A stretch of DNA of 23,690 bases from Bacillota bacterium (GCA_029555925.1 JAKPQU010000064.1:1-23690), one strand, 5' to 3'; positions 14,039 through 23,540 are shown, counted from the first letter of the stretch. Numbers and translations are program-made. Notes: generated from the letters alone by a model not told the origin.

Positions 14039-15658
14039 ATGAAAATAGAATCAAAGATTAATACTATTTCCTCTCATCGTGAAAGACCAGGAATAAAAAC
14101 AAGCAAAAATTCTTTAAAAGACACTGTATCAATAGGTTCAAGGAAAGATATAGGGGTCAGTTATTATCCCCAGGATCCTTCTGTCACCGAACCGGTTCTG
14201 TCTAAAATAGCCGGTAATAATATTACACCCGGCCCTGATAATGACAGAATAGATACAGACGGTGATGTTAAGCCAAAAGAAGACGGAAATCTTATTTATT
14301 CTCCGGAAGAAGCAGAATTTATAAATGTTCAGACCTTTGTTTCAGTAGATAAAGTTATAAATATGGCAGAAAAATTTCTCGGTAAAAAGATCCAATGGTC
14401 TTTTGGCAGAGAAAAGATAATCATTCATCCCGATAAGGGAGAAATGAAAAATGCTTATTATAATAAAAAAGACGGCACTCTTAATTTCTTCCATTTTAAA
14501 GATAAAAAAACCGGCCAGACCATACATACAGGGAAATCTTTTGATATAGGTTCCCATGAGACAGGCCATGCCATTCTGGACGGTATGAAACCGAATTTTT
14601 TGAAATGGAATATTGAAACAGAAGCCATACATGAAGCATTCGGCGATATAATCAGTATGCTGGCTTCTCTTCAGGAAGATAAGGTATGCGAATTATTTCT
14701 TAAAGAAACAGGTGGAGATTTTCGGAAGGAAAATCTTCTCTCCCGTATAGGAGAACAGTTCGGGCAGAGTGTCATGGGAAAACCTTTTATAAGGAGCGCC
14801 ATAAACAGCTATACTTACAGTAATCCCTATTTATTGCCCCAGATGCAGCAAGAAGATGAACTTACAGGTGAAGCCCATGTTTTCGGTCAGCTCTTTGTAG
14901 GAACCTTCTATGATATTATGGAGAAGGTGTTTAATCAATATGTATCACAGGGCATGGGGCAGAAGGAAGCTCTCAAGAAAATGAGCAATACATGCGGGAA
15001 ACTGTTTATGAAAGCTATAGACATCTGTCCTCCCAGCGAGGCTACTTATAAGGACGTCGCACAGGCAATGATTAAAGTGGATCAAATGGAAGAAAAAGGG
15101 GCATATAAAAATATACTCAAAGATGTTTTTGAAAAAAGATGGATTCTTCTTGAAAATAAAGAGACACCGCAGGAGATAAGAGGCAGTAAATTTATAAACC
15201 CGTCGGACAGGACAAGTATATTAGCTTTTATTGACAGAAACAGAGAATTAACGGGAATTTCCGGAGATATTCCCTTAAAGATAGAAAAAACAGAGGAATA
15301 CAAAGATGGAAGTACCGTAACTGATCTTACTTATACAGAGGAAGTGCCTCTCAGAGGGAGTGAATATGGTATATTTGACGGAGCCGTGATAGAGATAACT
15401 GTGGGAATAAATATTATGTCCGATACCAGAGGAGAAGTATGTTCCCTTTCTTCCAGAGCCTTAGACAGAGATAATATAGAAAACACCAGAAATCATCTGA
15501 AAAATCTTATAAAAGGAGGAAAAATAAAATTTGTAGATCCTTCGGTAAAAAATATCGAAGAAAAAGATCTTTTTGATAGTAGTGGGAAACCATATGCAGG
15601 CTATACAGTCTATGAAGACGGCAAAATGAAAATAGTATCTTCTCCCATACTGCAATAA
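14039..15658 (+). CDS. Thermolysin-like (M4-type) zinc metallopeptidase
   Basis: The gluzincin motif is clear: SHETGHAILDG with H173, E174 and H177 as the HExxH zinc and catalytic residues, then EAIHEAFGDI with E199 as third zinc ligand and D203, as in M4 enzymes (AINEAFSD). The region around residues 255-345 (RSAINSYTYSNPYL, GEAHVFGQLFVGTFYDI, ALKKMSNTCGKLFMKAI) corresponds to the helical C-terminal half of M4 domains. There is no Sec signal peptide. Instead the protein starts MKIES and has a disordered leader with KDTVSIG at 27-33, matching the C11 peptidase leader. The last 140 residues or so form an additional domain I cannot name. AAGGAG lies 12 bases before the ATG. Whether it has a prodomain is unclear. 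Confidence 0.88.
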   Translation: MKIESKINTISSHRERPGIKTSKNSLKDTVSIGSRKDIGVSYYPQDPSVTEPVLSKIAGNNITPGPDNDRIDTDGDVKPKEDGNLIYSPEEAEFINVQTFVSVDKVINMAEKFLGKKIQWSFGREKIIIHPDKGEMKNAYYNKKDGTLNFFHFKDKKTGQTIHTGKSFDIGSHETGHAILDGMKPNFLKWNIETEAIHEAFGDIISMLASLQEDKVCELFLKETGGDFRKENLLSRIGEQFGQSVMGKPFIRSAINSYTYSNPYLLPQMQQEDELTGEAHVFGQLFVGTFYDIMEKVFNQYVSQGMGQKEALKKMSNTCGKLFMKAIDICPPSEATYKDVAQAMIKVDQMEEKGAYKNILKDVFEKRWILLENKETPQEIRGSKFINPSDRTSILAFIDRNRELTGISGDIPLKIEKTEEYKDGSTVTDLTYTEEVPLRGSEYGIFDGAVIEITVGINIMSDTRGEVCSLSSRALDRDNIENTRNHLKNLIKGGKIKFVDPSVKNIEEKDLFDSSGKPYAGYTVYEDGKMKIVSSPILQ

Positions 15659-15669
15659 TCTCTCATTCA

Positions 15670-15713
15670 TCTCCCTATAATCGCTACGTCATACTACGCG
15701 ATATAGAGGGAGA
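15670..15713. other. Imperfect stem-loop between convergent genes
   Basis: CTCCCTATAATCGC pairs with GCGATATAGAGGGAG with a one-base bulge and a 13-base loop. It lies 12 bases after the M4-like gene stop. There is no T tail, so a terminator or processing role is only possible. The remaining gap to 15840 shows no gene. Confidence 0.55.
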
Positions 15714-15840
15714 ACTCATGAGTCTTTCAGTTACTATACATTTGCATTTTTTCACAAAACCTTATGCCACCTTACAGGAGCTCACAGGTGTATGCCCTTA
15801 CGGGTAACGTTTTTTCAAAATCCTGCAAAAGTATAGTCAG

Positions 15841-17097
15841 TTAAAATCTTTCTGTTTTCTGCCATACCTGGGCGGCCCCTATGAAATCCTGCCATATAGC
15901 GACAAATACAACAAAAAGCCAGCATTGACAGTAGGTAAAATAAGAAACTATAACAAAAACAAAATTTAAGAGGCTGTCTTCTTTCTGTAAAGATAACCCC
16001 AGGAAAACTTCCAGGATAAAAAGTATATATCCCATAAGCCAGACTTCGGAAAATGGCCCGAGAAGCGTTATATGCCATATATCAGCCAGGCCCAGAAGAA
16101 AAATCACATCGGAAAATATAACAGCAAAGAAGAATATATAGTAAAGGGAAAGATTATAAAGCATTTCCACAGCCATTGCCTTTGATTTAAAACGGAATAT
16201 TTCTTTTAAAAACTTCCAGAGCACATAATTATTCCCTCTTACCCATCTGGTCCTCTGACGAAACCATGTATCCAGCCTGGGAGGTTCCTGCTCCCAGCTT
16301 ACAGAATAAGGCACAAATTTTATACGTTTCCCTGCCTGATAAATCCTTACGGAAAGTTCTGAATCCTCGGTAAGGGCTTTTTCATCCCACCCTCCGATAG
16401 TGTCCAGTATATCTCTCTTCATTACGAAATTTGTGCCGGGAAGGCTGGAAAGTCTCAGCAATTTCCATCTCCCGGACTGCACTATCCACTGAAAAGCAAC
16501 TCCTTCTATATTTATAAAACGTGTGAGGATGTTGGTCATTTTATTTTTACATCTGAACATACCTTCTGCCGCTCCGAGATAGGGATAAATGACAAGGTTG
16601 GCAGCTATATATTTCATGGCATCAGGTTCCGGCTGGTTATCTGCATCATAAACAGCAATAACATCTCCTTTTACATGCTTTACCGCCAGATTAAGAACAT
16701 GAGATTTCCCTTTCCCTCCTTCTCCCGGAGGGACATTAAATACCTGTAATAATCCCTTATATTCCTCTTTTAATCTGTCCAGTATATCTCCTGTTTTATC
16801 TGTGGAAGAATCATTGGCGACTAAAAGTTCCATTTTATCATGAGGATAATCAAGAGATAGAATATGTCTTACAGTATCTTCTATAACCTTTTCCTCATTA
16901 TGGGCAGGAACTAATATGGAGACAAAAGGAAGATCTATTTTCCCTTCTTTTAACATTACATCTATCTTCTTTTTTTCTTTTTCAGAAGAAAGAAAGTGAA
17001 AAAATCCGAAGATTGTAAGAAGAAGCTGATAGGCAATCATAAACCATATAAGACCTACTGAAATAATAAAAAGACTTTCTATAACAATTTCAAGCAC
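15841..17097 (-). CDS. Processive family 2 glycosyltransferase (polysaccharide synthase)
   Basis: This is a membrane GT2 enzyme of the PgaC/BcsA/hyaluronan synthase type that polymerises a sugar chain from nucleotide sugars and extrudes it. One helix (about 5-36) precedes the catalytic domain, which has SILVPAHNEE (60-69), NDSSTD (95-100), DAD at 151-153, TED at 243-245 (catalytic base) and QRTRW at 281-285. Two to four helices follow (about 312-405). The 418-residue length fits PgaC/IcaA. The start is GTG inside the last codons of the upstream gene, overlapping it by 8 bases, with AAGGAG eight bases ahead, so translation is coupled. The neighbouring deacetylase/hydrolase suggests an amino-sugar polymer such as poly-GlcNAc, but the substrate cannot be read from the sequence. 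Confidence 0.92.
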   Translation of the reverse strand: MLEIVIESLFIISVGLIWFMIAYQLLLTIFGFFHFLSSEKEKKKIDVMLKEGKIDLPFVSILVPAHNEEKVIEDTVRHILSLDYPHDKMELLVANDSSTDKTGDILDRLKEEYKGLLQVFNVPPGEGGKGKSHVLNLAVKHVKGDVIAVYDADNQPEPDAMKYIAANLVIYPYLGAAEGMFRCKNKMTNILTRFINIEGVAFQWIVQSGRWKLLRLSSLPGTNFVMKRDILDTIGGWDEKALTEDSELSVRIYQAGKRIKFVPYSVSWEQEPPRLDTWFRQRTRWVRGNNYVLWKFLKEIFRFKSKAMAVEMLYNLSLYYIFFFAVIFSDVIFLLGLADIWHITLLGPFSEVWLMGYILFILEVFLGLSLQKEDSLLNFVFVIVSYFTYCQCWLFVVFVAIWQDFIGAAQVWQKTERF

Positions 17098-20000
17098 CTA
17101 ATATACTCCTTCTTATACGATTGATCAAATAAAGTAACACTAATATGGAAGATGAAATTATACCGAATATGACTATAAATCTGGATTCAAAATAAGATGA
17201 GGCTTCTATACTGAACTGAATACGTCCTTCTCCAATAATAGAAACATTATGAGTTCCTTCCGGCAGATAGACAATCCATTCCCCTTCTCCAAGATGGGTT
17301 TCCAGCTTTACTTTTTTCCCGTCAATAATGATACATGAAGGTTTTTTATTTATTGCCATATAACATTTACCGGGACATGTATAGGTAATATAAGCACTGC
17401 CGTCTCTTTCTGCAAGTTTGCTGATATTTCCGTTTGACCATAACACCTGTACCGGTTTCAGTAAATCTGTTTCCGAAGAAGGCACCACCATTCCAGGTGG
17501 AAGTTCAAGAGCACTTGCAACAAAAGGAAGGTCATATTCCGGTATGCTGTGTTCGCCATATACTACAACTCTGTTACCGCCTGCCGAAGCATATCTCAAT
17601 ATCTCAAAAAGCTCGGAACCTGTCTGAATCGTGGAGGCAAAATGTTTATTCCCCTCATGGCAGTTAACTACGTTTATATCTATTGCCAGCTTTGATGAAG
17701 GTATTCCGAGTGAAAGATATGCTTTTTTCAATTCTTCATATCTTTCAGGCGGTTTATTCCATTCTCTTTCAGGGTCTTCTATTAAAATAGTAACAGGAAA
17801 ATCCCGGTACAGCAGAGCAAGCTGTTTCGAATCAACAGCCCAGTTACTACCTGTATCCTTACTTATTATACTGTCCACAACAGTAAGGACAATCTCAAAA
17901 TCTTTACCTTTACCGCTCCTTATTTCAGTTAAAAATCCGAGCAATTCCCTGTGAAGGGCCAGATTAAGCTCTGTTCTGAATTTCAAAAATTTCTCAATAG
18001 CACCGGGATTTTTTTTCCAGAAATATTTTGATTTCTCTCTGAACAGGTCCTTCATATCAAAACCATATTGATTTTTAAACATATTTTGTGCCGACCTGTG
18101 AAAAGGACTGAACGTCTCAGGTTTTTTAAATCCTTCTCCTTCAAAATAAAGTTCTGCCAGATTTACTCCGTCAAAATTATATCTGGTAAATAATTTTTTC
18201 AGTTCTTCAAAAACAGCTTTTTTACAGTTACTATCCTCAAGAGCAAGAGGATATCGCCAGGAAGTAACAATATCCTTATCAAGGTAATTCTTCTCTCTAA
18301 ATTCAGGATGACTGTCCCAGAAATATTTATTTAAGTATGGAAGTTCCACCCAGGCATAAACGGAAATACCCTCAAAATGACATACATTTATAAGACGTTT
18401 ATAATCAAAGGTGTATTGCGGATAAAAGTGCCATGCTCCCACATGTATTCGTCTTATACCGAGTTTCCTCCACCTTTTTGCCAGAATTTCAACACTTTCA
18501 GACTGCCTGTATCCCGGATCAAAATATGCTTCCAGATATGGTGTGGATACAGGTGTAAGGAATTTAAAATAATCAAGTACTATACCAGGTAACGTAGGGA
18601 AACGGGAATAACCGTTTCCTGACACAGGATCATACATGGTAGATAGAAATACGATACCTCCTCTTTTATAACTTCTTATAAGGCCCAGGATAAAACCGTC
18701 ATCACTCTGATATATGACCTTATCATGAGAAGAAGGTGTAACACTGCTTACAACACCATCAAGAGTCAGATCAACAACATTATATGTATCTTTTATATTA
18801 TGTACAGGGATTTTAGCAGACATATTGAAGCCAAGTGATCTGGACAGGTCGCTGAAACCATCTAAAAGCAACACACCGCCGTTATTTAAAAACTCAGAAA
18901 CCTTACTTACATCCTGTTCTCCGAGATGCGCCGTACCGGTAAAGGGTATAATTAAAAGATTTCCCTGGCCTATTGACGAAAGAGACTTGATTTTATTTAT
19001 TTTTATTCCCAGACTGTCAAAACTTTTAAAGAGAGCTTCCTGATCCTTACTTTCTTCACCTGTGGCCTGTTCGTTCCATAAAATTGATATAAAAGCTGTT
19101 TTCTTTTTACTGACTACTGCAGAACAATATTCATTGTAAAGATCTGTAAAAAATTTAGTCAAAGACGGAGCAGGTTTTTCATCTATGCCATCGGCGCAGT
19201 AAATCCAGCGGGGCCGGCAGGTAATATCTTTTTTTATTTTTCCGGATATCTTTAATTTACTTATGATTTCTTTTCTTATTCTCCCTTTTTCATCAATAAA
19301 AAATTCTCTGAGGAATTTTTTATCAAAATCAAGGGTTATTTTTCCTTTTCCTGAAACTATAGCTTTATCACCGCTGACAACACAATTATCCATATCTTTA
19401 ACATCAAGGAATTCATATTTCATACCTTTCAGTCCCCTTACTATTCCTTTTAAAAGGCTTATATCCAGAAAAGGATGAATAAAGAAACCGCCTACACCAT
19501 CACGGAGACAGAGCATTCCCCGGGCGTCACGGAGTAAACTCTCTGCTTCTTTTCTTTCCCCGTCTATATCTTCATGATCGTTTTTTGACATAAGCGGAAT
19601 ATATCCGAGATATTCAGGTATAACCTTCTGACCATATATATCTCTATCGATAATAAAAGGGAAAGCCTGGCCGCAATCATATCTGTCCATATATATTCTT
19701 CTTTCACATACGGTAGAAAAATGCATTGCTATTGTTTTATAATCGATAGATGAAGCGGCATAATGAGGAGTTTCCCATAGAAGAGGATATAGCCCGCAAT
19801 CAAAACATTCCTGCAGAGCATTATTAATTTTGCTTTCCACAAGATCCTTCGCGTCGTTTTTTATAGCCTTTCCGTTTTCTTCATCCCAGAATTCGAAATC
19901 CAGTGTGGAAGTCCCTTTATACTGATGAGTATCACCGTGAAGTATAATATTTCCTCCTTTACTTACAGCATATTTCAGTGCATCCACAAGCTTTTCACAG

Positions 20001-20818
20001 CTCGAGAGAGGAATTTCTTCTTCAATATCAGGTTTTATAAAAAAGGGAACAAGAGATATACAGAAGGGTATATGTTCTTCAGAAAGAAAATCTGCTATGG
20101 ATTTTATTTTTTCAGGATCTGTAGTCGGATTTACATCTTCTATCCTTATAAGAGCCATATGTTTTTCTTTATGGGTCTCACCAAGAAAATCATGAAGAAG
20201 ATCGCAGAAAACAAGATACCTGTCTGCTCCTTCCGAAAATGAATAGGGAATATCACCTGCATACCAGAAATTATTATTTTTAATAATATAAGGATATTTA
20301 TTACGACCGTCTTCTGCATATGCAAAAACCTGTGCCGATTTTTCAGTTTTTACTATATCAAGGACAGGATCACCTTTCTTTAATTTAAATCCTTTATATT
20401 CTACCGACGTTATTTTATTATTCTTTTCAAGATATGTAATGCCATACTTCCCTGTTTCGTCTATTTTTAAAAGCTGTGATATATTCTCTCCAAGCCAGAA
20501 AAATTTTCCTTTATAAGAAATTGCATCGGCAAGAAAAGGGCCGGGAATAGAATAGTTGCCGGACTGAGTTCCTACAAAAAAAGCTATGGCATAATTGTTC
20601 AGATCGCCTTTTTCATATAGAGAAACAGGGACAAGACAGGAAGTAACCTGAAAATGGCCCAGTAAATTCACCAGTTGGAAAGCCTGGCTTTTATCTATAT
20701 CATTACCGGCCCGGCCATCAAAAACTATAATCGCTTTTTGTGAAGAAGCATTTACACTGCAGGTAAACAACAGACCTATTATCATTACATACAGCCAAAT
20801 GTTCTTATAGTATTTCAT
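17090..20818 (-). CDS. Secreted DUF2334 deacetylase-like and glycoside hydrolase-like fusion
   Basis: The 1242-residue extracytoplasmic protein begins with a signal peptide (about 1-24) and ends with a membrane helix and a basic tail (about 1208-1230 onward). Residues about 218-470 are a DUF2334 domain, the polysaccharide-deacetylase fold, with metal-site candidates RIEDVNP (D228), LHGDTH (H294, H298) and FFIHPF (H448). Residues about 573-750 resemble a ThuA/GATase-like Rossmann domain. Residues about 758-1080 look like a glycoside hydrolase TIM barrel (YLEAYFDPG, WRKLGIRRIHVGAW, FDGVNLAEL with E889). A deacetylase joined to a hydrolase and encoded next to a GT2 synthase parallels PgaB, though the domains are different families. 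The likely role is trimming or modifying the exported polymer. GAGGAGT precedes the ATG, and the gene lies 20 bases after the sensor kinase. Confidence 0.85.
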   Translation of the reverse strand: MKYYKNIWLYVMIIGLLFTCSVNASSQKAIIVFDGRAGNDIDKSQAFQLVNLLGHFQVTSCLVPVSLYEKGDLNNYAIAFFVGTQSGNYSIPGPFLADAISYKGKFFWLGENISQLLKIDETGKYGITYLEKNNKITSVEYKGFKLKKGDPVLDIVKTEKSAQVFAYAEDGRNKYPYIIKNNNFWYAGDIPYSFSEGADRYLVFCDLLHDFLGETHKEKHMALIRIEDVNPTTDPEKIKSIADFLSEEHIPFCISLVPFFIKPDIEEEIPLSSCEKLVDALKYAVSKGGNIILHGDTHQYKGTSTLDFEFWDEENGKAIKNDAKDLVESKINNALQECFDCGLYPLLWETPHYAASSIDYKTIAMHFSTVCERRIYMDRYDCGQAFPFIIDRDIYGQKVIPEYLGYIPLMSKNDHEDIDGERKEAESLLRDARGMLCLRDGVGGFFIHPFLDISLLKGIVRGLKGMKYEFLDVKDMDNCVVSGDKAIVSGKGKITLDFDKKFLREFFIDEKGRIRKEIISKLKISGKIKKDITCRPRWIYCADGIDEKPAPSLTKFFTDLYNEYCSAVVSKKKTAFISILWNEQATGEESKDQEALFKSFDSLGIKINKIKSLSSIGQGNLLIIPFTGTAHLGEQDVSKVSEFLNNGGVLLLDGFSDLSRSLGFNMSAKIPVHNIKDTYNVVDLTLDGVVSSVTPSSHDKVIYQSDDGFILGLIRSYKRGGIVFLSTMYDPVSGNGYSRFPTLPGIVLDYFKFLTPVSTPYLEAYFDPGYRQSESVEILAKRWRKLGIRRIHVGAWHFYPQYTFDYKRLINVCHFEGISVYAWVELPYLNKYFWDSHPEFREKNYLDKDIVTSWRYPLALEDSNCKKAVFEELKKLFTRYNFDGVNLAELYFEGEGFKKPETFSPFHRSAQNMFKNQYGFDMKDLFREKSKYFWKKNPGAIEKFLKFRTELNLALHRELLGFLTEIRSGKGKDFEIVLTVVDSIISKDTGSNWAVDSKQLALLYRDFPVTILIEDPEREWNKPPERYEELKKAYLSLGIPSSKLAIDINVVNCHEGNKHFASTIQTGSELFEILRYASAGGNRVVVYGEHSIPEYDLPFVASALELPPGMVVPSSETDLLKPVQVLWSNGNISKLAERDGSAYITYTCPGKCYMAINKKPSCIIIDGKKVKLETHLGEGEWIVYLPEGTHNVSIIGEGRIQFSIEASSYFESRFIVIFGIISSSILVLLYLINRIRRSILGA

Positions 20819-20838
20819 GTAATATACTCCTCTTTATT

Positions 20839-22719
20839 TTATCCCAGTGTAAATCTGAAATGAGCCCCTCTGCTTCCTTCTGATTCGACCCAGATTTTCC
20901 CGCCATGCTGTTCAACTGCTTTACGGGCAATCCCGAGGCCGACACCTGTCCTGCAGTATAATTCATGGGCATTTTCTCGTTTTCCCGGTTTAAAGATATT
21001 ATCAATATAATCTTTTTCTATACCTGTACCGTTATCTTTTACTCCCAGTACGAGTCCACTATCTGTCTTCTCAACGGTTAATTCTATTAAAGGATCATCT
21101 ATGTCTGCATAATTTATGGCGTTTTCTATGAGATTTTGATATAAATGGGTGATAAGCATTCTATCACCGAAAACATCGGGTAATAAATCTCTCTTTACCT
21201 GAGCTTTTGTTTCTTCAATCCTCACAGATAGAGAATAAAGAGCCTGTTCAACACATTCATCAAGAGAAAACAGCTCATATCTCAAACCGTCTTTACCTGC
21301 TTTACAGAGGGTGAGCAAATCCTGGATGAATAATTCCATACCTCTTGCTATGGAAGAAATTGATTTTACACATGATAATTCTACATCTGTAGAATCACTC
21401 CGTACGTTATGTTGCAGTTGATTGGCTGTAGATATGAGCCTTCTCAGAGGTTCACGTAAATCCTGACTTACCATGGATGCAAATTCATTCAACTCATCAT
21501 TTTTCCCTACAAGCTCCCTGTTTATTTCTTCCACTTCTTTTTTCCTTTTGTCCAGTTCTTCTTCAGCTTTTTTTCTTACAGAAATTTCATCTGTTAATTT
21601 TTCATTTGCCGATTTAAGTTCAAGTGTTCTTTCTTCCACTCTCTTTTCAAGGTCTTCTTTTGACTTTCTGAGTTCTCTTTCCATTTTTTCTCTTGCTGTA
21701 ATATCAAGGTTAATTCCTACCCATGACGTTATATTACCCTCTTCATCACGTATGGGAACACCTCTGCTTAAAATTGCATATTCCTGTCCCTCTAAATCTT
21801 TAATATGAAAAACATTATCCCAGATAGAATTGGTTTTAACACATTCTTTCCATTTCGAATATATCTTTTCCGCTTCTTCTTTCTGAACCCTGTCAAGCCA
21901 TCCGGTTTTCCTTGACTCTTCAAGGCTCAGGCCGAGTAATTTACGAAAACTATCACTCAGATATATGACACTGCCTGAAGGGCTGAAAACCCATACGCCG
22001 AAAGGTATTAATTCACCTATGGCACGGTATCTCTCTTCACTTTCCCTCAGGGCTTTTTCCGATCTCTCGTACGCAGATAACTGTTTTTTCATCCTTATGA
22101 TTACAACAGTCCAGGCAGCAAGAAGAATTATAAGGCTGATGAATGACATGATAACATCCTGAGAAATTTTTCTGCGGAAGGAACGTTTCCCTTTATCCAG
22201 TCGATACTGTAAAGTACTCATTATACTCTTCTGTATGGCTTCAACATAAAGAGCTTTATTTTTCATGTATTCCACCCCAAGTAATCTGTTCTGTCCCTCT
22301 ATGATTTTATTCTCATTTATAAGTTTCATGGCATATTCTTCTATCTTTTTCAATTCTGTCATAGATTTTTCCAGTTGAAGTTCTTCATTACTTTCGGAAA
22401 ATTTTATAAATTCTTTTATATTTTCTTCAAGGTCAAATACACAATTCTTATATTCCTCTTTCCATTTTATATTATGTGTTACAGAATACATAAAAACTGC
22501 TCTGCTGCTATTTTCCTGAAGATCTGTTATAATACGGCCAACTTCCTGCAGCCGAAGCTCTTCGGAGGTAACTGACATTATCCTTAAAAAAGTATTATAA
22601 TCACTCCATATATACCAGATATCAATTGATATGAGAAGAAGAGTCAAAATAACACCTGACAGAAAAAGCTTTGTTTTTAAAAAGCCATTCAGAAATTCTC
22701 CGGATGATTTTTTATTCAT
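20839..22719 (-). CDS. PAS-domain sensor kinase with substituted phosphoacceptor His
   Basis: This is a membrane sensor protein of histidine kinase type. Positions are numbered from the upstream ATG at 22734. Two helices (about 22-43 and 193-214) bracket an extracytoplasmic helical sensor of about 150 residues. A PAS domain (about 233-347, ending INLDITAREKMER) and a long coiled coil (about 348-412) follow. The dimerisation motif reads NEFASMVSQDLREPLRR. In this group the usual text is SHDLxEPL, so Q424 (codon CAG, 21463-21465) replaces the phosphorylated His. The ATPase domain looks intact: NLIENAI (N538), DNGTGI, IFKPGK, GVGLGIA. ATG 22719 is preferred because GAGG lies 9 bases upstream. 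ATG 22734 has no binding site. It heads the operon with the DUF2334 and GT2 genes, so it may sense something that controls polymer production. No response regulator is present in the window. Confidence 0.9.
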   Translation of the reverse strand: MNKKSSGEFLNGFLKTKLFLSGVILTLLLISIDIWYIWSDYNTFLRIMSVTSEELRLQEVGRIITDLQENSSRAVFMYSVTHNIKWKEEYKNCVFDLEENIKEFIKFSESNEELQLEKSMTELKKIEEYAMKLINENKIIEGQNRLLGVEYMKNKALYVEAIQKSIMSTLQYRLDKGKRSFRRKISQDVIMSFISLIILLAAWTVVIIRMKKQLSAYERSEKALRESEERYRAIGELIPFGVWVFSPSGSVIYLSDSFRKLLGLSLEESRKTGWLDRVQKEEAEKIYSKWKECVKTNSIWDNVFHIKDLEGQEYAILSRGVPIRDEEGNITSWVGINLDITAREKMERELRKSKEDLEKRVEERTLELKSANEKLTDEISVRKKAEEELDKRKKEVEEINRELVGKNDELNEFASMVSQDLREPLRRLISTANQLQHNVRSDSTDVELSCVKSISSIARGMELFIQDLLTLCKAGKDGLRYELFSLDECVEQALYSLSVRIEETKAQVKRDLLPDVFGDRMLITHLYQNLIENAINYADIDDPLIELTVEKTDSGLVLGVKDNGTGIEKDYIDNIFKPGKRENAHELYCRTGVGLGIARKAVEQHGGKIWVESEGSRGAHFRFTLG

Positions 22720-22769
22720 AGGTTTTAACCTCATATTTTTACGTATAAATTATTTTTTATATAGCAAAA

Positions 22770-22778
22770 TTTATACCA
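22770..22778 (-). promoter_or_regulatory. Possible extended -10 promoter of the sensor/polysaccharide operon
   Basis: On the minus strand TGGTATAAA fits an extended -10 box, placed about 50 bases upstream of the preferred start codon. No convincing -35 is seen. Confidence 0.35.
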
Positions 22779-22794
22779 TATTTGATAAAGCTTA

Positions 22795-22803
22795 TGATAT
22801 AAT
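22795..22803 (+). promoter_or_regulatory. Extended -10 promoter of the VanX-like gene
   Basis: TGATATAAT, the same extended -10 word found before the M4-like peptidase. No good -35 lies at the normal distance. Confidence 0.5.
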
Positions 22804-22846
22804 TATTTAAGACATTAATCAATAATAAAATAAAATATTTATTTTT

Positions 22847-22867
22847 GTGAAGGGTGAAGGGTGAAGA
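22847..22867. repeat. Three GTGAAGR heptamers
   Basis: GTGAAGG, GTGAAGG and GTGAAGA stand in exact 7-bp register in the leader of the VanX-like gene, comparable with the array before the kinase gene at 129-165. Confidence 0.75.
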
Positions 22868-22913
22868 GGTTTAATTAATTTGAACAAACCATAATCAGGA
22901 AAGGAGAATTTTC

Positions 22914-23540
22914 ATGAGAAAAACTTTATTACTGTTATTATTCTTTGTATTTACAGGTTTCCTTACGTTAAATCTTCAGGCACAAGAGCAGGTAAAACTT
23001 GTGGATCTCCAGAAACTGGATCCCACTATAGCGGTAGAACTGGTATATGCTACAAAGGATAATTTTACAGGCCAGGCTGTTTACCCTCCGGGAAGCAGAG
23101 CGTATCTAAGGGAAGAAGTTGCAGAAAAACTCTTAAGGGTACAAAAAAAATTAAAGAAAATCGGACTCAGTCTTAAAGTATGGGATGCCTATCGTCCTCT
23201 TTCAGTTCAATATAAATTCTGGGAAATATACCCCGTACCGGGTTTTGTGGCAGATCCGAAAATCGGCTCCAATCATAACAGAGGAGCAGCAGTAGATGTA
23301 ACTCTTATAGATTCCACAGGCAAAGAACTTGCTATGCCTACGAAATTTGATGATTTCACGGAAAAAGCAGGAAGAGATTATTATGATCTGCCGGCAAAGG
23401 TAATAAAAAACAGACAGATTCTTGAAGATTATATGGTAAGCGAAGGCTTCGTTCCCCTGAAAACAGAATGGTGGCACTTTGATGACGAAAATGTAAAAAA
23501 ATATCCTGTACTGGATATTCCAGTTGATAAGGTTAAATAG
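22914..23540 (+). CDS. Secreted D-Ala-D-Ala dipeptidase, VanX/DdpX type
   Basis: This is a zinc dipeptidase of family M15D that hydrolyses D-Ala-D-Ala. A signal peptide (about 1-23, ending LNLQAQ) places it in the periplasm or outside, so it probably recycles wall-derived dipeptide rather than conferring vancomycin resistance, and no VanH/VanA/VanRS genes lie nearby. The zinc and catalytic residues are all visible: SNHNRGAAVDVTL with H121 and D128, and EWWHFDD with E185 and H188. DAYRP supplies the conserved active-site Arg. The 208-residue length matches VanX plus a leader. AAAGGAG precedes the ATG at good spacing. No terminator is seen after the stop, only a heptamer element. Confidence 0.95.
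   Translation: MRKTLLLLLFFVFTGFLTLNLQAQEQVKLVDLQKLDPTIAVELVYATKDNFTGQAVYPPGSRAYLREEVAEKLLRVQKKLKKIGLSLKVWDAYRPLSVQYKFWEIYPVPGFVADPKIGSNHNRGAAVDVTLIDSTGKELAMPTKFDDFTEKAGRDYYDLPAKVIKNRQILEDYMVSEGFVPLKTEWWHFDDENVKKYPVLDIPVDKVK

Noticed and set aside
15661..15840. Small RNA or tRNA in the gap after the M4-like gene
   Set aside because: Only one bulged stem-loop is visible. There is no cloverleaf, no clear promoter and no T tail.
22914..23540. Vancomycin resistance function for the VanX-like gene
   Set aside because: It has a signal peptide, and no vanH, ligase or VanRS genes are nearby, so a wall-turnover role is more likely.
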